A DNA stretch of 64,000 nt from Scatophagus argus (lineage: Eukaryota > Chordata > Actinopteri > Scatophagidae). The position numbers and the translations under genes were made by a program. Below are positions 1-13,632 of this stretch, one piece after another (the stretch's first letter is position 1; each line of letters begins with the position of its first letter). Under the pieces are notes generated by a model. It did no database searches. It had not been told where the DNA came from and saw only the letters and a program-made list of their open reading frames with translations. The stretch covers positions 24,861,127 to 24,925,126 of the forward strand of contig NC_058495.1 in NCBI RefSeq assembly GCF_020382885.2, in the 5' to 3' direction.

Positions 1-1938
1 CCTCTGCACAGGTGACCAATCACTGCATGAAGTGGGTGTGAATGTTGGATTGTCATTTTGTATTTGTCATTTCCGTAAATGAAATTAAAAAAGGTCTGTG
101 TCCACTTTCAGGTTTCAGGTTTGATTGGCCAACTTTGCAGAGATGTGAAAGTTATGTGTGCACAAGTCCAAAAACTGAAAAATGCCCACCACAGTTTCCC
201 AGAGCCCGAAGTGACGTCTTCAAATTGTTGCTTTTGTCCAGCCAACAAACTGAACCCAAAGTCTCTTCATTTACCGTCAAAAATCAGTTGATCCTTTACA
301 TTTAAAGAAGCTGAAACCTGCAAATGTGTGACATTTTTGCTTAAAAAAATGACTTGAATGATTAATTGATTATCAACATAGATGGCAACTAATTTCCTTT
401 CGACTGACTGATTAACTGAGAGATTGCCGTCGGTCTTCTCACAGATGTGGCCATTCAGAGTGGGAGTAGACACTCACTTTCACACGTGACAGGACGAGTG
501 GATGGAGTGCGATCAAGTTCATTTAAAAGGCAATGGAGCCTTAAAATTTGGTTTGAGTTCTTAAATTCCACTAGCCAGCCAACACTGACCCCACGTCAGC
601 ATTAGTTAGCTCACCAGAAGTTACTGGGTATTGGTGAATTTGCGCTGAAGTTGGGCTTGATGCAAAGCTGCAAACATATTCCTCGCCGTTTCCATGAGTC
701 ATTCCATTTAAATAGAAAGCATTTGCTTGAAATTTTACTGCTGGAAAGCTGTGTCAGTAATATCCTTTTTTATAGTTTACTTGCAAAACTTGTTTCACTA
801 TCAACCTCTCACTGTATTTGGACGTATTTTATACTTTTCCCTCCAAAGGAAATCTGTTTGTATTTTTAATGTGTTAATGTAGCAGGTGCAAGCCATTAGC
901 CAACCTCTTTCATTCCATCCTACTAATCCTGATAATGAATGAATTCTAAGGTAATTCGCCTTCACTCTCTTGGCAGGTTGTCCCACTCGGCTTTTGAAGA
1001 TTTCCAAAGCTCCAAACGTGTTGATGACCACAACACATTTCAGTGAACTGTGAACATGGTTTATGGACTCACATTGTTTCAATTATCCATTGGTCTAGTC
1101 GATCTGTGATAAGACCCAGGAAGAAAACTGCAATCATTCAAGGTTTTCTGCAATCCCCAGGGATTTTCAAATAACATGTGAAAAGTATATCGTTATATAC
1201 TGACTGAAAATATTATAGAATATTTGTGAATATATTGCTTTAATGCACAATAGTGCAGGGAATACAGATAAACACTGTAATGAATAGATCTCAGCATGAA
1301 ATTTCCTCAGCTGATTACTTACACAGAGACAACACTTTTTTGTATTACAAGTTTTTCACTTGTTATGTTTAAATATGCAAATGATGCATTATGTAATTAA
1401 AGATGTGTTAATGTGCATGCATGTCCAGAACAAAAATCTGAACCAAAGTAAACATCATAATGTTTATTTTAGACCTTTTCTCTCCACTAGTCTGCAAGAA
1501 GACATGTTATGGAAGCATAATTGCCCAAAATTACAAAATTGGCAGGTGAATGGAAAAATAATGTTTTCAGCTCAATAAGATAATGATAATTAGAGAAAAC
1601 ATGCCAAGAGGCCCGTAGTACCAGTTTGTTCACACACACTCCTCACCTCCACATTAAGCTAACCATTTTCCTCCCCCAGCACTGCAATCCACCACATCAG
1701 GGATGAAAATCTGGTAGCAATTTTTGGGGGAACAATTACATGAAAATTTCTCAAGAGCAGTTCCTGGGGGAACATCGCCAGATTCTCTCACTGACACGCA
1801 TTCAAACAGCTGCAAACACTGGCTGGTGTTACTCTGGCTAGCCAGCAAACGACAGCTAGCATTAATGGGGCGAAGATGAAAACGTGTGAGTGTGGTTATA
1901 AATGTGATCTGTTATATTGAGTGACAGAAGTAAGGAAA

Positions 1939-2200
1939 ATGGGCAGCGTGGTGGTGCAGTAGTTAGTATTGTCTCCTCACTGCAGGAAGGTTGTGTGTTT
2001 GAACCCGGCTGGCTGGGGCCAGGGGTTGGGGAGAGTTTGCGTGATTTTCCTGCTCATGCTTGAAAAGCATGCAGGTTAGGTTAATTAGTGACTCCACATT
2101 GCCTGTTTTTGAATGTGTGTGATCAACTGACAATCTGTCCAGAGAGTTGAGCCCGCCGATGTCGTGGGATTGACCCTCCAAGCAGCTACAGATAATGGAT
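1939..2200 (+). repeat. Dispersed teleost SINE/LINE-like repeat, diverged copy
   Basis: The copy starts with GGGCAGCGTGGTGGTGCAG, has a tRNA B-box-like GTTTGAACCC near 1,999, a middle reading GCAGGTTAGGTTAATTAGTG, and ends in ATAATGGATGG. This order of motifs is that of a very common fish repeat. A better preserved copy lies in the opposite orientation at 60,570-60,870. The assignment rests on recalled motif order, not a library search. Confidence 0.6.
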
Positions 2201-2284
2201 GGAAGTTTAAAAAGCCACTTCCTGGAGGCCAGCCACCAATAACAGACTCACACACAAAGTGTACCTGTATCACCACCTGAAGTG

Positions 2285-2790
2285 CAGGTGTCACGCCTTG
2301 TGTTTTGGTTATGTTTTGCCTTTTGGCTTCTGGTCCTCATGTCATGTCTCATGTTTGTCTTGTCATGTGTTTCCATGTGTTATGTTCCAGGTTTTTGTCA
2401 TGTCCTGTTTTATTTTGAAAGTGTCACTTCCCCTGTGTGTCTCTGTTTCATGTAGCTTTGCGTTTGGTTATCCTGATTGCTTATGTGTTTCACCTGTGTC
2501 TTGTTATGTTGTCTATTTAGTCCCCGTCTTCCCGGTCACTGTTGTTGGTGTGTTGTTTTGTCTCCATGTCTGGAATTGCTTCTGTCATGCTGTTTCCATG
2601 CCAGGTTTTTCCTTGTCTCGTCTCACTGTGATTTTTGCCACAGTTTGTGTTGATCTTTGTGCCACAGTAAGTGTGTGCCTGTTTTGAGTTTTTTTTTTTT
2701 TTGGATTTATTAAAAGAATATTATTTTTGGACCTCTGCCTCTGCTTTCTCTGCGTCAGCGATGCTGTACTTCCTGACAGCAGGTAGTGAT
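2285..2790 (+). repeat. T/G-rich dispersed repeat with T tract and AT-rich tail
   Basis: A low-complexity-looking but structured block rich in CATGTC, CCTGTGTCT and TTTGTCATG phrases. It contains a run of T at 2,691-2,702, then TTTATTAAAAG and GGACCTCTGCCTCTGC, and ends near CTGACAGCAGG. The phrase order resembles the 3' part of a common fish interspersed repeat. The open frame at 2,259-2,687 is an artefact of this composition. Confidence 0.45.
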
Positions 2791-3925
2791 GCAGCGGAGC
2801 ACCTGTGGATCGAGCATTGTGAGGGAACATGCCCTTTTGCTCACAATCTGCGCCAGTGTTTTCATTGCATATTATCAATATTGCTGAATTTGGTCATAGA
2901 TGCAACCCATATGTCTATAAGGAACAAGTACGCCCATTTTATGTGATAAGAGTTTGGACAGATGTGGAAGGAAACTCCATCTTGACTGTAAGGCTGTGAA
3001 TCTAATATTTCTCATGCTTTTATGATTTTGTGTGGTTGGCAGCACACTTTTGCTATACTGTAGTTCACTTCTTCAGAACAGTTCAGAGAGTTCACTTCTG
3101 CGAAACGCAGCTCAGCACGGCAGTTCATCTAACATCCAGAATGCACTAATGCAATCAAAATACTTCAGACAAGCCTCAGGATCACATTTTGTACCAGAAC
3201 ATCTTTATCCCAACAACAAGATGATCTCACTGATGAGAGTTCTCAGTCCCATCACACATCACACTTTCTCTCACAGTTCACCTGGCTGGTGGTCATAAAC
3301 TTTCCACCTCCACGAGGAAAAGACGCCCTCTATAGGACGGAGCAACGGAGAGCCAAAAGTGACACCCGCCTGAAGAAAAGAGGGCAGAAAAACCACTTTG
3401 GCTGGGAAAGGCGGTGAAACGCCACATCGTCCCACACTTTAACGACACGTTCTGAATACTGTCACATGTGCCCTGTTTCCTCACCTGGCACAAGTCTTTC
3501 ACAGAGTCAGCCAGTCTTCGAGGACCTGGCGGTACAGTGTTATGTAAACGTGCGTGCAAATGGAGGAATATATGCAAAATAAGAAAAGGCTTAGAAATAT
3601 AACATTCATAAGATGTGCTGTGCAATTTTATACTTTCAAGATGTTAATGCTGCAGGCATCCCTGGGTGTCAAAATAAATGTTTGCTGCGAAATCTGAAGT
3701 TGGAATCGGGACTGAATTCTCAACGTGAAAATAACCAAAAGAAAATATTTCTAAACTTTGGAAAATGATGTATTTGCATATTTGTTTTCTTTCTTTCTTG
3801 TGTGGTCTGAGTGAGGAGTGCGTCGGTCTCGTAGCCAGACTTATGGCCACGCTCACACTGGACTGCGGTGATGAGGTGGCAGGCGGTCGTGATGCGGCTT
3901 TCCAGAGCCGTCATGCAGGTCAGCT

Positions 3926-3962
3926 TGGCTGCCGTTGGCTGCTGTTGGCTGCCGTTGGCTTT
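3926..3962 (+). repeat. Short minisatellite, 10-base unit
   Basis: About 3.5 copies of a GGCTGCCGTT-type unit in tandem. One copy has CTG in place of CCG. Confidence 0.6.
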
Positions 3963-4145
3963 TAGCCCATCCCTCCTGCTCTGCTGTTTACAGTCGCAGG
4001 ATCTGTAACGTTTGTTCTTTGAAGGTTTCGGTCTCTGCCACACCGATCGGCAGCATTTCTCCTCAGATGTGTGCACATCACGCTTTCTCCCCTCATGGCT
4101 AGCAGTGACCTTTGGCTGCGTGCCATGCTCGGACATGGCAGCCAG

Positions 4146-4147
<2 letters not shown>

Positions 4148-4189
<42 letters not shown>

Positions 4190-4471
4190 ATGCGTATTCC
4201 TATAGTTGTGAGGACAAAAATCTGTTTACACAGTCACATTGTGAGGACCCGTCTTACTTATGGGGACAAAATGCGAGTTCCCACAATGTAAATCATTAAA
4301 TATTAGGGTGAAGGGTTGCTTTAAGGTTAGGTTGAGGTTAGGGTTAGGATTCGGCAAATAATGTTTATTGTTATGGTGAGGTGGTGGTTAAGCCTCCTGG
4401 AAGTGAATGTAAATCTATGTAATGTCCCCTTAAAGTGATGGGAACAAGACTCTGTGTGTGTGTGTGTGTGC
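4148..4471 (+). repeat. Microsatellite-bracketed dispersed repeat with TTAGGG-like core
   Basis: A (GT)n tract (4,148-4,188) leads into a unique-looking core with GTGAGGAC, GGGGACAAAATG and GGTTAGGGTTAGG phrases. The core is closed by a second (TG)n tract (4,453-4,470). This is the architecture of a common fish repeat that carries GTGGGGAC and TTAGGG phrases between two GT tracts. A degenerate relative is at 11,985-12,098. Confidence 0.6.
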
Positions 4472-7400
4472 AAATTAACTTATAAAGCGACATTAACAGC
4501 GTTAGCAGTCCCGTTAAGGTAAAAGCAAAGCCTCATAAAGGCCTGTTAACTTCGGCACAGTTGCAGTCATTAATGATTTGTTTATCATCCGGCGTGTTTT
4601 CATCTCTCAGCTCGGTTAATGAACCTGTCCACATGAACAGGTGCGACTGTGGAGCAGCGAACACACAGGAGGATGACAGGCTTTAAGAAGATGAAACGTG
4701 AGGTGAAACTCACACTCTTCCTCTTTATTGTTGTGCTTCCAATTCCCTGATACAGGACACAGGTGTCTCACACGCAGCCATGTGTCAGCTTTGGCTCAGC
4801 TCGAGCTAATTACGAAGCGATGACACATTTTGTATATTTCGAGTGTCTTCTTCAGTGTTGAGTACATCCTCACTTAATTCATGAAGGATATTAGTCATTG
4901 TGGATAATGCTTTGGCGGCCTCTGCTGGACAAAGGTAAATGTGCATGTATGAGTTATAATTCATACATTGATAATACATAAAAATTTCTGAAAACACAGA
5001 AACAGTGATCAGTACATTTATTGCAGTACATTAAACCGAATCCTGAGGCATTTGGCTGATTGCCGGGAGGGAAGGCAGATGAGCAGCTGCTCTGACTTTG
5101 ATAAGAATGGATGGATCTCAATTAGGCTCTCAGTAACAGCAGAAAACGCAGCCCTGTAGGAAAGCAATATATCAATAATATTTAGTGTTGCTGGTGTGTA
5201 TTTAGCGCCGTCAAACTTTGTTTGCATGTCTCTTGTTTACGAGCAGTTGGAACTTTTCCATCATTATTGCATTGTGTGTTTATTGCAGCTCCCACATCTG
5301 GAGTCTGGTTAGATGATCTGAAACCTCCTCTCTCTAACCAGTGGAAAACTACGACAGTTTGTAAATAGCTTTACTGGTTCCTGTCATTACCACCAATACC
5401 ACCTCAGCAGGATAAATACTGCGGATGACTGTGAACAAGAAACAGGGTGTGCTCAGAAGGCCCTTTTCTTGTGTGAATGAGGCTAGTTAAAAGGATGATT
5501 AAATGACTCATCTGTTTCTTTTCTCTGGGAAAAAATATGATGTTGTGAACATAGTTTTAGATTTTAAAAAAGTCGTGTTAACAAGGGCCAGTTGTGTAAC
5601 ACTCCTGGGGCTCAAGGATGCGATTATCAGGGTTTTGTGAACACTTTGAGAAGAAAAAAATTCATCAGCAGTTATGTAACACTTTCACAAACAACATGGC
5701 CTGGAAAACGCTGGAGTCTTTTGTAGGCTCAGGGGTTGCAGACTTCCTCTGGAGATGTTTGAAAATGTGAGCATTACGGAGTTATTACGGATTTAGCCGC
5801 CACCACATATCTAATCTTGCTGATTGTCTTGATGCCCTCTTGTACCATTTCAAAACCATGAACATGCATTTTAATGAAGAATGCTGGAGAACAAAGGTCT
5901 TAACCCTCGTTTAAGGTCAACTGAGGATGACTTTGTACATGCGAATGTTTGTATGATGCGTCTCCACCCAACCCAATGGTCTCAGACTTGCAAGATCGTA
6001 GCCTTCTAATGGCTTCTGAAAGCACATTCATATTGAAAGTGTTTTTATTTGAAATGCCTCTTTGCTTTTTAAAATCGCTGATTCATGAAGGTGGGACTGC
6101 CTGAAATCTTTTGAGCTAGAAAGATCCGCCATTTCCAGGTCCTTTAAGCAATGTAACACTGTGTCTGACCTGAAAATTGTGGAGTCATAGGAGTGGCATT
6201 AAAAAATAAATCTGGAAAGGAGTAAGAAAACATCTGAGGAAACATACAGAAAGAAATATTAAAATACAAAAGAATTTAGAAGAATTTATTCATGTTTATT
6301 TCTGTATACATGTCTCGATATCTTTTTAAAATTTATTTATTTATTTTTTGCATATATTTACAGAGCAGAGTGTGTTTTTTTTTATAAAATAAAAATGTGT
6401 TTAATGTGTTTTTTTATTAAATAAAAAACACACAGACACAGAAAAGATCAAATAAAATATACTCTGTTTAATTTGTGTATTTAATTGTGTTTTCCCTGTC
6501 GTTCCTGGACATCCGGGCTGAGTAGTGAACTCCTGTGCACATTTTAAACCAGAACTGTAACAACAGTAAGTCTCACATTCAGACTCCTCTGTCTCTGGTG
6601 AACTTCAGCTACCACAAGCTTTGTCGCTCTTCATGCTACGTCACCTGACTACCTAAAGCCTTTCTGGCAGAAAAACACTTTGAAAAGCCAGCAGAAAGGA
6701 ACCTGACTTTTGACTCTTTTGTATGTCCCCTCATTTGTTTTCTCATTCCTTCACTGGATTCTTTTAGGGCACAGCTATGACTCCATGGAGTCAACTTTGA
6801 AAGAAAGAAATTGTGTCAGTCTGAAGACTCCACCTCGTGAACATGCCTGAGGAAAAAGTAGTAAAAGAGATCTGGAGCTCCTGGTCAGTTTTTGAGATCA
6901 GTCCAGTGCAAATACATGTGCGAACAATGCAGCAGTAAAATAACAAGAACAAAACAAAGCAAAAATTATAATTCAACAAGCCAGAATAATAAGTTCATTG
7001 TTTTTGGACACTGCAACATATCAGCGTGCCCATTTGTATTAACACCAAACAAAAACAAACCGCTGACAGAATCGAATCTTTTCAGACGACCGTTTTTGTG
7101 TGCATGTTGGCATTTTTGACGGGCGTTTATGCAGATGGAACCAGGATGCAGCAGCAGCTGGGAATATCTAAGGTGCTACATCCACACATGCTTCCAGTTT
7201 GAATGCCTAGAATTGCATCTTTCATCCTTTTATCTTTTGTGTCAATTTGATGGGTGAGCAGTGTTGCTGAAGGTGTTTTTCTCCTTTTGGAGTGTCAATC
7301 TGATGTGTGAATTCTAACAGGAACATAAGTCATTCATAAAAGACTCCAAAAATGTCAGTTTTCTATTGATGGGAACCAGGTCACTGTCTGCAGCATCAGT

Positions 7401-8413
7401 TCTTCATCAGTGCAAAATTTCCATCATCTGAGTGGAAAAATCTTTTGCTTTTGGCCTGTGCAGCCGTGTGGTTGTTGTGCATCTCGCTAGCTGACCTCTG
7501 CAGATTCTTTGTGTCCTCGACTTGAATGTAGCCAACAAGCAGACTATCAAGCACCAAATCACAGGATGCTGCAGGGTGAAAATCCTCTCACAGCTCTCGT
7601 CGCGGTCTGGAGTGCTGCTCAGTGCTGCCACCAGTGGCCAGATCTTAGATTACAGTAAAACTACTGAAAAAAACAGCAGTCTTCAAATACAGCTGCACAC
7701 TTTCTTTTCAGTCTCAAAGATCTCAGCCGTCATATACCGCATGTGCGTTTACTGTTACGTTCCTGCAGAGTGGCCTCCTCATCATTAATTAGCTTATTAT
7801 TTTAATGTGCGTCATTATTTCAGCTCCATGGTCAGCTTGGTTTTTGCTGACAGAGCTTGTTTCATCTTGTTGGATGTCGTTTTTAATTTTAGTATCATGT
7901 TTTCCTTTTTTTTTGTCATTAAATGGTTGGTTTTATTGCATCAGGAAAACTGTTTCTGTCATGATGAGAAAAGTATCTCCAAACAGCAGAGGATGACTAC
8001 AACACAACGATGCACTTCTTCTTTAAAATCAGCGTGTGAATACATTTTGGTGGTGAACAGGGCTGAATTTTTCTTTTTTGACTTGTTTATTTCCAGCGTG
8101 TGGAAATAAACAAAATGGCCAACAACCATTGGGGAGGTGAAGTCTTTGTTGGCTTGTGTAAGCAGATTCTGCTACTCAGATAAGGTTACTGAAGGCAACA
8201 GCTGCACACATTGAAAAATGAAGAGCAGAGGATATTAAAGGAAGAAGGTTGTACTTCTTAGAACTCAGAGGAGCCCTTCGCAGATTTTCCTTGACAGAAT
8301 AAGCCAACTGTCAGCGTCGTCAGGATAAATTCACAGGAATATTTATTAAAGGTTAAGGAGCAGAGACGTAAACATATTTGCACAGTAAAGCAGCACTTAC
8401 TAACGCTGCAGTA

Positions 8414-8435
8414 CAACACACACACACACACACAC
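8414..8435 (+). repeat. (CA)n microsatellite
   Basis: Short perfect CA dinucleotide run, nothing else nearby. Confidence 0.8.
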
Positions 8436-9264
8436 TCACTCATGTGACAGAACTACATGTCGAAAACCACAGCTGGAGGACAAATTTCCAACACGATTTT
8501 GAACGTTTACAAAGATTCATCAGTATGTCGTGTGAACCAGATTCTCATGTTGGCCCGTAGAAGCAGATGATAATCATAATTTTTCCTGCACAGAGTAGCT
8601 GAGCCGCAGTCCTCGTAACCACAGCGTTTCTGGTGCCGTTCCAGCCCTTTCTTGTCTTTTATACCCTCCATTTTCCCTGCATGTATTCTTACTGTCACTG
8701 TCTACTAAAAAGTGAAAATGGCCACAAAAATAATACATTAATAAAAGGAACGAGGAGAAACAGTACACGACCAACTTACAGAAATAACAATAAAATCTTC
8801 AACTGAATGTCTTTGTTTGCCAAAATATTAAGCAGGCGGCTGATTGGTGTATTTCAGTTACAATTACACAGGTTGTTCAGGTATGTGGGAGAAGTTATCC
8901 AGAAGGTCTTCTTTCAGAAAGCTCATTGTGTTATGTGTTAAACGTTATGAAAGGTTTTATTTTCAACATCACGTTTTCCTAAATGTGGTCAAGTAATTAT
9001 GTTGCCTAAACGTAATCAAGCGTTTTTGGTTCGTAACCTGACCAACCCAACCGAACCACAACAGAAAAGTAAAATAAAAATAAAAATGCTTGTCACAGGA
9101 TTGGAGGCATCATGGGGGCTTCACTGACTTTGTAACTCTTCATACTACGTGGTTTCTGACAAAAGAGTAAGCATTATGACAGCACTCTGAGCTGAGTGCT
9201 CAGGTATTTGGCCGTAAAAAAAGAAACAGACAAATAAAAATGAACTGATGGTGATTCTATAGGG

Positions 9265-9335
9265 AAAATGTGGAATTGATCCTCTGGGGACCGTGAATGT
9301 CACATAATGTCATGGCAATCAGACTATTGATAAAA
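9265..9335 (+). repeat. Fragment of a dispersed fish repeat
   Basis: Contains GATCCTCTGGGGACCGTGAA followed by CATGGCAATCAGACTATTGA. The same phrase order appears in decayed form near 58,250-58,320. Only about 70 bases are recognisable. Confidence 0.45.
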
Positions 9336-11602
9336 CAGTCTGACAACCTCGTGATTAACGTGAATGGGAAAACTTTGTTTCAGCTCCTTTGTTTTCGGCT
9401 GCTCTTACTCGAGACGTTGCTGTTAAACTGACCTACAGCCACTTTGACTGGTCCAAAGTGAGCTAACTTTAACTCTGATTGGCCTGGTGGCATTTCAGAC
9501 CCACTGAAAAGCTGAGCACCGTGAAGCAAAGTTCGCTCCCACACTTTCTGACCAGCCAAGACACTGCAGCCTACAGTGAATCAAAATATCTGCAGTTTTT
9601 CCAGCGAAATCCTTCACAACAGGAGTCAGTCTCTCTTGACTTATATTAATGTATTTATTTAGCAGTGGCGCCAAACAAAGTGGTATACACTCAGCTCCAT
9701 AATTCATACAATACCTGGTTATATCCTCACTGCCAAGTTCGACAGGAGAGGTGTGTGTGGCTCCTCTCAGCTGCTCTAAACAACAAAGCCAACAAAGTCA
9801 GAATCTTATGGCAAATTGAGACCCCCCAAGGCGTCCTAATCTTAGTCAGTCTGATCCTCCTCTGACATCAAAGGTTGCAGAGCCTCTGCGATTCACCCAA
9901 AGGATGGTGATACATACGGCACACATTTGAGCAATTTAAGTAAAGGGGGACACCACAGAGTCCTCAGTGGGAAGGGAGAGGTCGTGGACGGGAGATGCTT
10001 GGGTGGTGTGCCGACATCCTACTGGGAGACTTCAGCACAAACACGCCGAGATTCATGCCGCGACCTGAGATTTAGACCGGCCAAAAGACCGAAGCATCGC
10101 TGAGTCTTACCTGCATAGCTGTGTGAGGAAAACACGTTACTGTTAAGCAGCAGTGTGATGACACGTCTCAGCCACTCATAACCACAACAACTCCTTCAGG
10201 CAGGGTGGTGCGTTCGATGTGTGCAGCAGGAATGGGTAAAAGCCACGATGGGGTCAGCGGGGCTTCATTACAGCCGTCCTCAAGTGCAGCACCGGAAGGG
10301 AGTGAAGTGGCTGAGGAAGAAACAGAAACGGAAAGAAGCACTTGAACAAGCACCTGAAGTCTTGTTACAAATAACGGAAAAACATTCACAGGTTGACTGT
10401 TTGTATTGTCACCAACGTGTCAGTTATTTCTTCACTTTTGTCGGTCCGCCCAAAGATCTTTCGTGTGCAAGTAAATCAAACAAATAAAACACATTTGAAG
10501 AAAATAGCGACGAGTAGGGCTCATGATGCTGAATATTTTTCATGTTATCAGATGGGGGAAACTGATGCTGTTGGTTACCTGAAGTGACCCAGCCGAGCAG
10601 TGTGATCAGGGGGAAGTGGGGCGTCCCCTGCTGTGAGGGCAAACTGATGACACACAGCACCACAGACACTAAAGCGCATCACAGAGAGACAGTTAAGAGA
10701 GGACATATGGACCTGTTTACCTACACACAGCAGGCCTGACTGCATGGTATGCTCTTCAGCTTCAGTGAAACGCATGAAAAATGGAATGAACGGTCGCTCC
10801 CTTTACTCAAACAACTGAACCATTTTTCTGGACATCTTGGCCCTTTTACTACAAGCTACACACATCCTGCTGCCATTTTTCAAAAAACATTTTGTAGTGT
10901 TATACATTTTTCTTCTCTGTCCTAGCAGACAGTTGTTGGCTTTTATTCATTTCATCAAATCTAATCTGCAGAAATAAGATAGATAGACAAGCGCCTGGTA
11001 AATAGAAATCTGCCAAAAATCTGCAGTTTTTGGCCATCTGTCACAGTGGACATTATATTTACTTTTATTTTTGTCTAAGTGTGGTCCAGTGTGCGTCTAT
11101 AAAATGATAAATGATGTGCCAAGAGACAAAATGATCTGGTTGTTTTAAGTACTATTTTCTGCATCTTTGTTCCAGAGTGGATGTTAAGCAGGATTTGGAT
11201 CGCGGAGAGAAACTCACACCATATTATGCTGTCAGACGAGGTATTTGCAGTACTTTAAATGGCTAAGATGATTTATAGCTAACAGTCTGTCCCAAAAACA
11301 GTCTTCACGGGTGCACAGTGAAGCAAGTTAATATAAGTTTTGAGCAGTTTGAGCACAGGAACAACAAGGAGGAACAAAGAGGGAGACTCTGGAATGATAA
11401 TCCTGCAAAGATACGAGTAAACATATCTGCACTTATGCACAGGGATACATTTTATGGGTAGCTGCAGGGTCCAAAATTAATTTTACATTCACCTGCAGAT
11501 GGAAAAAATCAACCAGCCAAGCATATTTTTTAATGGCCAAAATGTATGCATATTGGGTAGTATTAGTATTTAATTATTAAAATTGGATTATTGTATTAAC
11601 TT

Positions 11603-11685
11603 TTATTATATTATATTATATTATATTATATTATATTATATTATATTATATTATATTATATTATATTATATTATATTATATTATT
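11603..11685 (+). repeat. (TTATA)n pentanucleotide satellite
   Basis: About 16 perfect tandem copies of a 5-base TTATA unit with no visible interruption, inside an AT-rich stretch. Confidence 0.9.
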
Positions 11686-11984
11686 AAAACAATTTGGAAA
11701 TGATCTCAGAGGTACATGGGGACCCTGCTTTTAACAGTTTGACTGGATGTTTGCAGCATTTTTAAGATCTGCCAACATGGAAATAAATGGGATATTGTTA
11801 TGATTTTAGCTTGTAATTGTGTCGTGAAAGAACAAGAAAGTAATGAAATATGTGCCCCGTGTATTTCAACAAAGAAAAAAAAAAATCAACTGTCCACTTT
11901 TAAACAAACCTCGTGTCTTTTTGAGCACTGATTCCTGAGTTTACGAAGTGCGCAAGAATGCACCACCAACATTTTGGCCTGAGG

Positions 11985-12063
11985 GTTGAGACTGAGGTTT
12001 CAAGGTTAAGGTTAGGGGCTGGAGAATGCATTGTGTCGCTGCATGCCCACAGAATTTGTGACA

Positions 12064-12098
<35 letters not shown>
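11985..12098 (+). repeat. Degenerate repeat ending in (GT)n
   Basis: The phrases GGTTAAGGTTAGGGGCTGG and GAATGCATTGTGTC run into a (GT)n tract at 12,066-12,098. It is the same family as 4,148-4,471 and is truncated on its left side. Confidence 0.5.
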
Positions 12099-12100
<2 letters not shown>

Positions 12101-12539
12101 CAGAGATAATGAGGTGTGTGGGAGGAATGCCGCTCTGTTCTGTATCAGTGTCAGCAACTTCTTAAAAACACTCTCAATAAAACATTTGTTTTTGAGTTTC
12201 AGAAGATTAAGACAATTTAATTATGTTATTGGATTATGATCTTAACAAAGTTAAATAACGAAGAGTTAAATTACGCTTTGAGCACTGTGATAAAAAACTA
12301 AGACACAGTCATTATTCAAGCATGGATGAAAGAAAGCCTGAGGAGTGAAGCTGGAGAAGGGAAATGGCATCGACTTATTCCAAACAGCTGCTCATCGTTC
12401 TGTTGAGCGGATTCCCACACACTGTGATCATTAATTTGTGTCAACTATTGAATGTGGCCATCACCCTGACCTCAAGTAACCTGCGTGTCACCTACTCGGC
12501 TTCGCGCCTTTTGATATAAATGCTGGTAACGCCCAGACT

Positions 12540-12562
12540 GTGTGTGTGTGTGTGTGTGTGTG
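12540..12562 (+). repeat. (TG)n microsatellite
   Basis: Perfect dinucleotide run. Confidence 0.8.
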
Positions 12563-13299
12563 GCCTTCAGTTAGTCCAAAAATCAGGTGTGTGCACATGA
12601 TGGAGGATTTCTGCTCCGCGGGTGCAGAGGACCAAAGATGGCTCACGTTGCAGCTGTTTGTAACTGCAGTGCTTTGGTTACCAGATAAATGAACAAACCT
12701 GCAACTGAAACACGTTTAAGAGACTGAAAGGCTACGAGCTGCAGAAAAGCATTGAACAGCAGCTTAATAAATCATTCTTACCCTGTTTGTGCATTTGTGG
12801 CGGTAATGTGTGTTGTGACGGTTTAGATTTTAGTGTCACTTTGCTCTAATATGTGTCCTTTTTTCCCCCTCTTTGTACATTTTTCCCGCCGTTGTTCATT
12901 CACTTGTTTGAGCCACTGCCTGTGACTAGTTCCTGATTGTGTTCTCAGTTTACTTATTATAGACCACAAGCACAAGAAAAATACATAATTCATACACACA
13001 CTCACACACATAATGTGAAGCAACTGCGTTAATGAAGTCCTCTGTGAATAGAGATATCTCTCCTCTGGAGCCTGATTCTTTGAGCAGAGTCTGGTCAAGT
13101 TCAGCTAAACTGAGGGAGGTTTTTATTTAGCATTGACATGAATTGTTCATGGAAGATCAAGTGTGAAGAAAGAGCCACTTCATGGCTAGCCCCCGGGCCC
13201 AAAGTGACACCTCCAAGTTACTTGTTTTGTCCAACCAAGAGTCGAAAACCAACAGATGATATTTAAAGTAGAAACAGACAAGGCCTGATGGTGTCACTG

Positions 13300-13632
13300 T
13301 TATGTAGCCGTTAAACTGTGTAATCAACAATTACTTCCTAACGATATGTGGCGCCTTGCGGCAAGGTTGCCGATGGCGGCCAACTGAACACCACTCGTCT
13401 CAACTTGCTGTTCGGTGGTTGTCAAAAACACATAAGGTCCGCTCTCGAATCAGTGCCTGGTTTGTCCTTTGTTGGCTAATGTAGAAATGTGGCGGCACAA
13501 TGTGGCGCTGCCAATGTAGAGATAAAAGGCTATGAGCCAAGGAAAACACAGCAGTTGTCAGTTTCAGGTGATTACCGATAACTTGAGTACTATAATCCAT
13601 ACATCCCACTAAATCCTGCACATTGGACCTTT
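13300..13632 (+). repeat. Dispersed fish repeat, probably a non-autonomous DNA transposon
   Basis: The right end reads CCACTAAATCCTGCACATTG followed by GACCTTTAC. A very similar string ends a widespread fish repeat family. The body has GTGGCGGCACAATGTGGCG and AACACAGCAGTTGTCAG phrases. I did not find a clean inverted left terminus, so the left boundary is approximate. Confidence 0.45.

Noticed and set aside
2259..2687. 142-codon Cys/Val-rich open frame
   Set aside because: Lies in a T/G-rich dispersed repeat. Its composition explains the frame and there is no family match.
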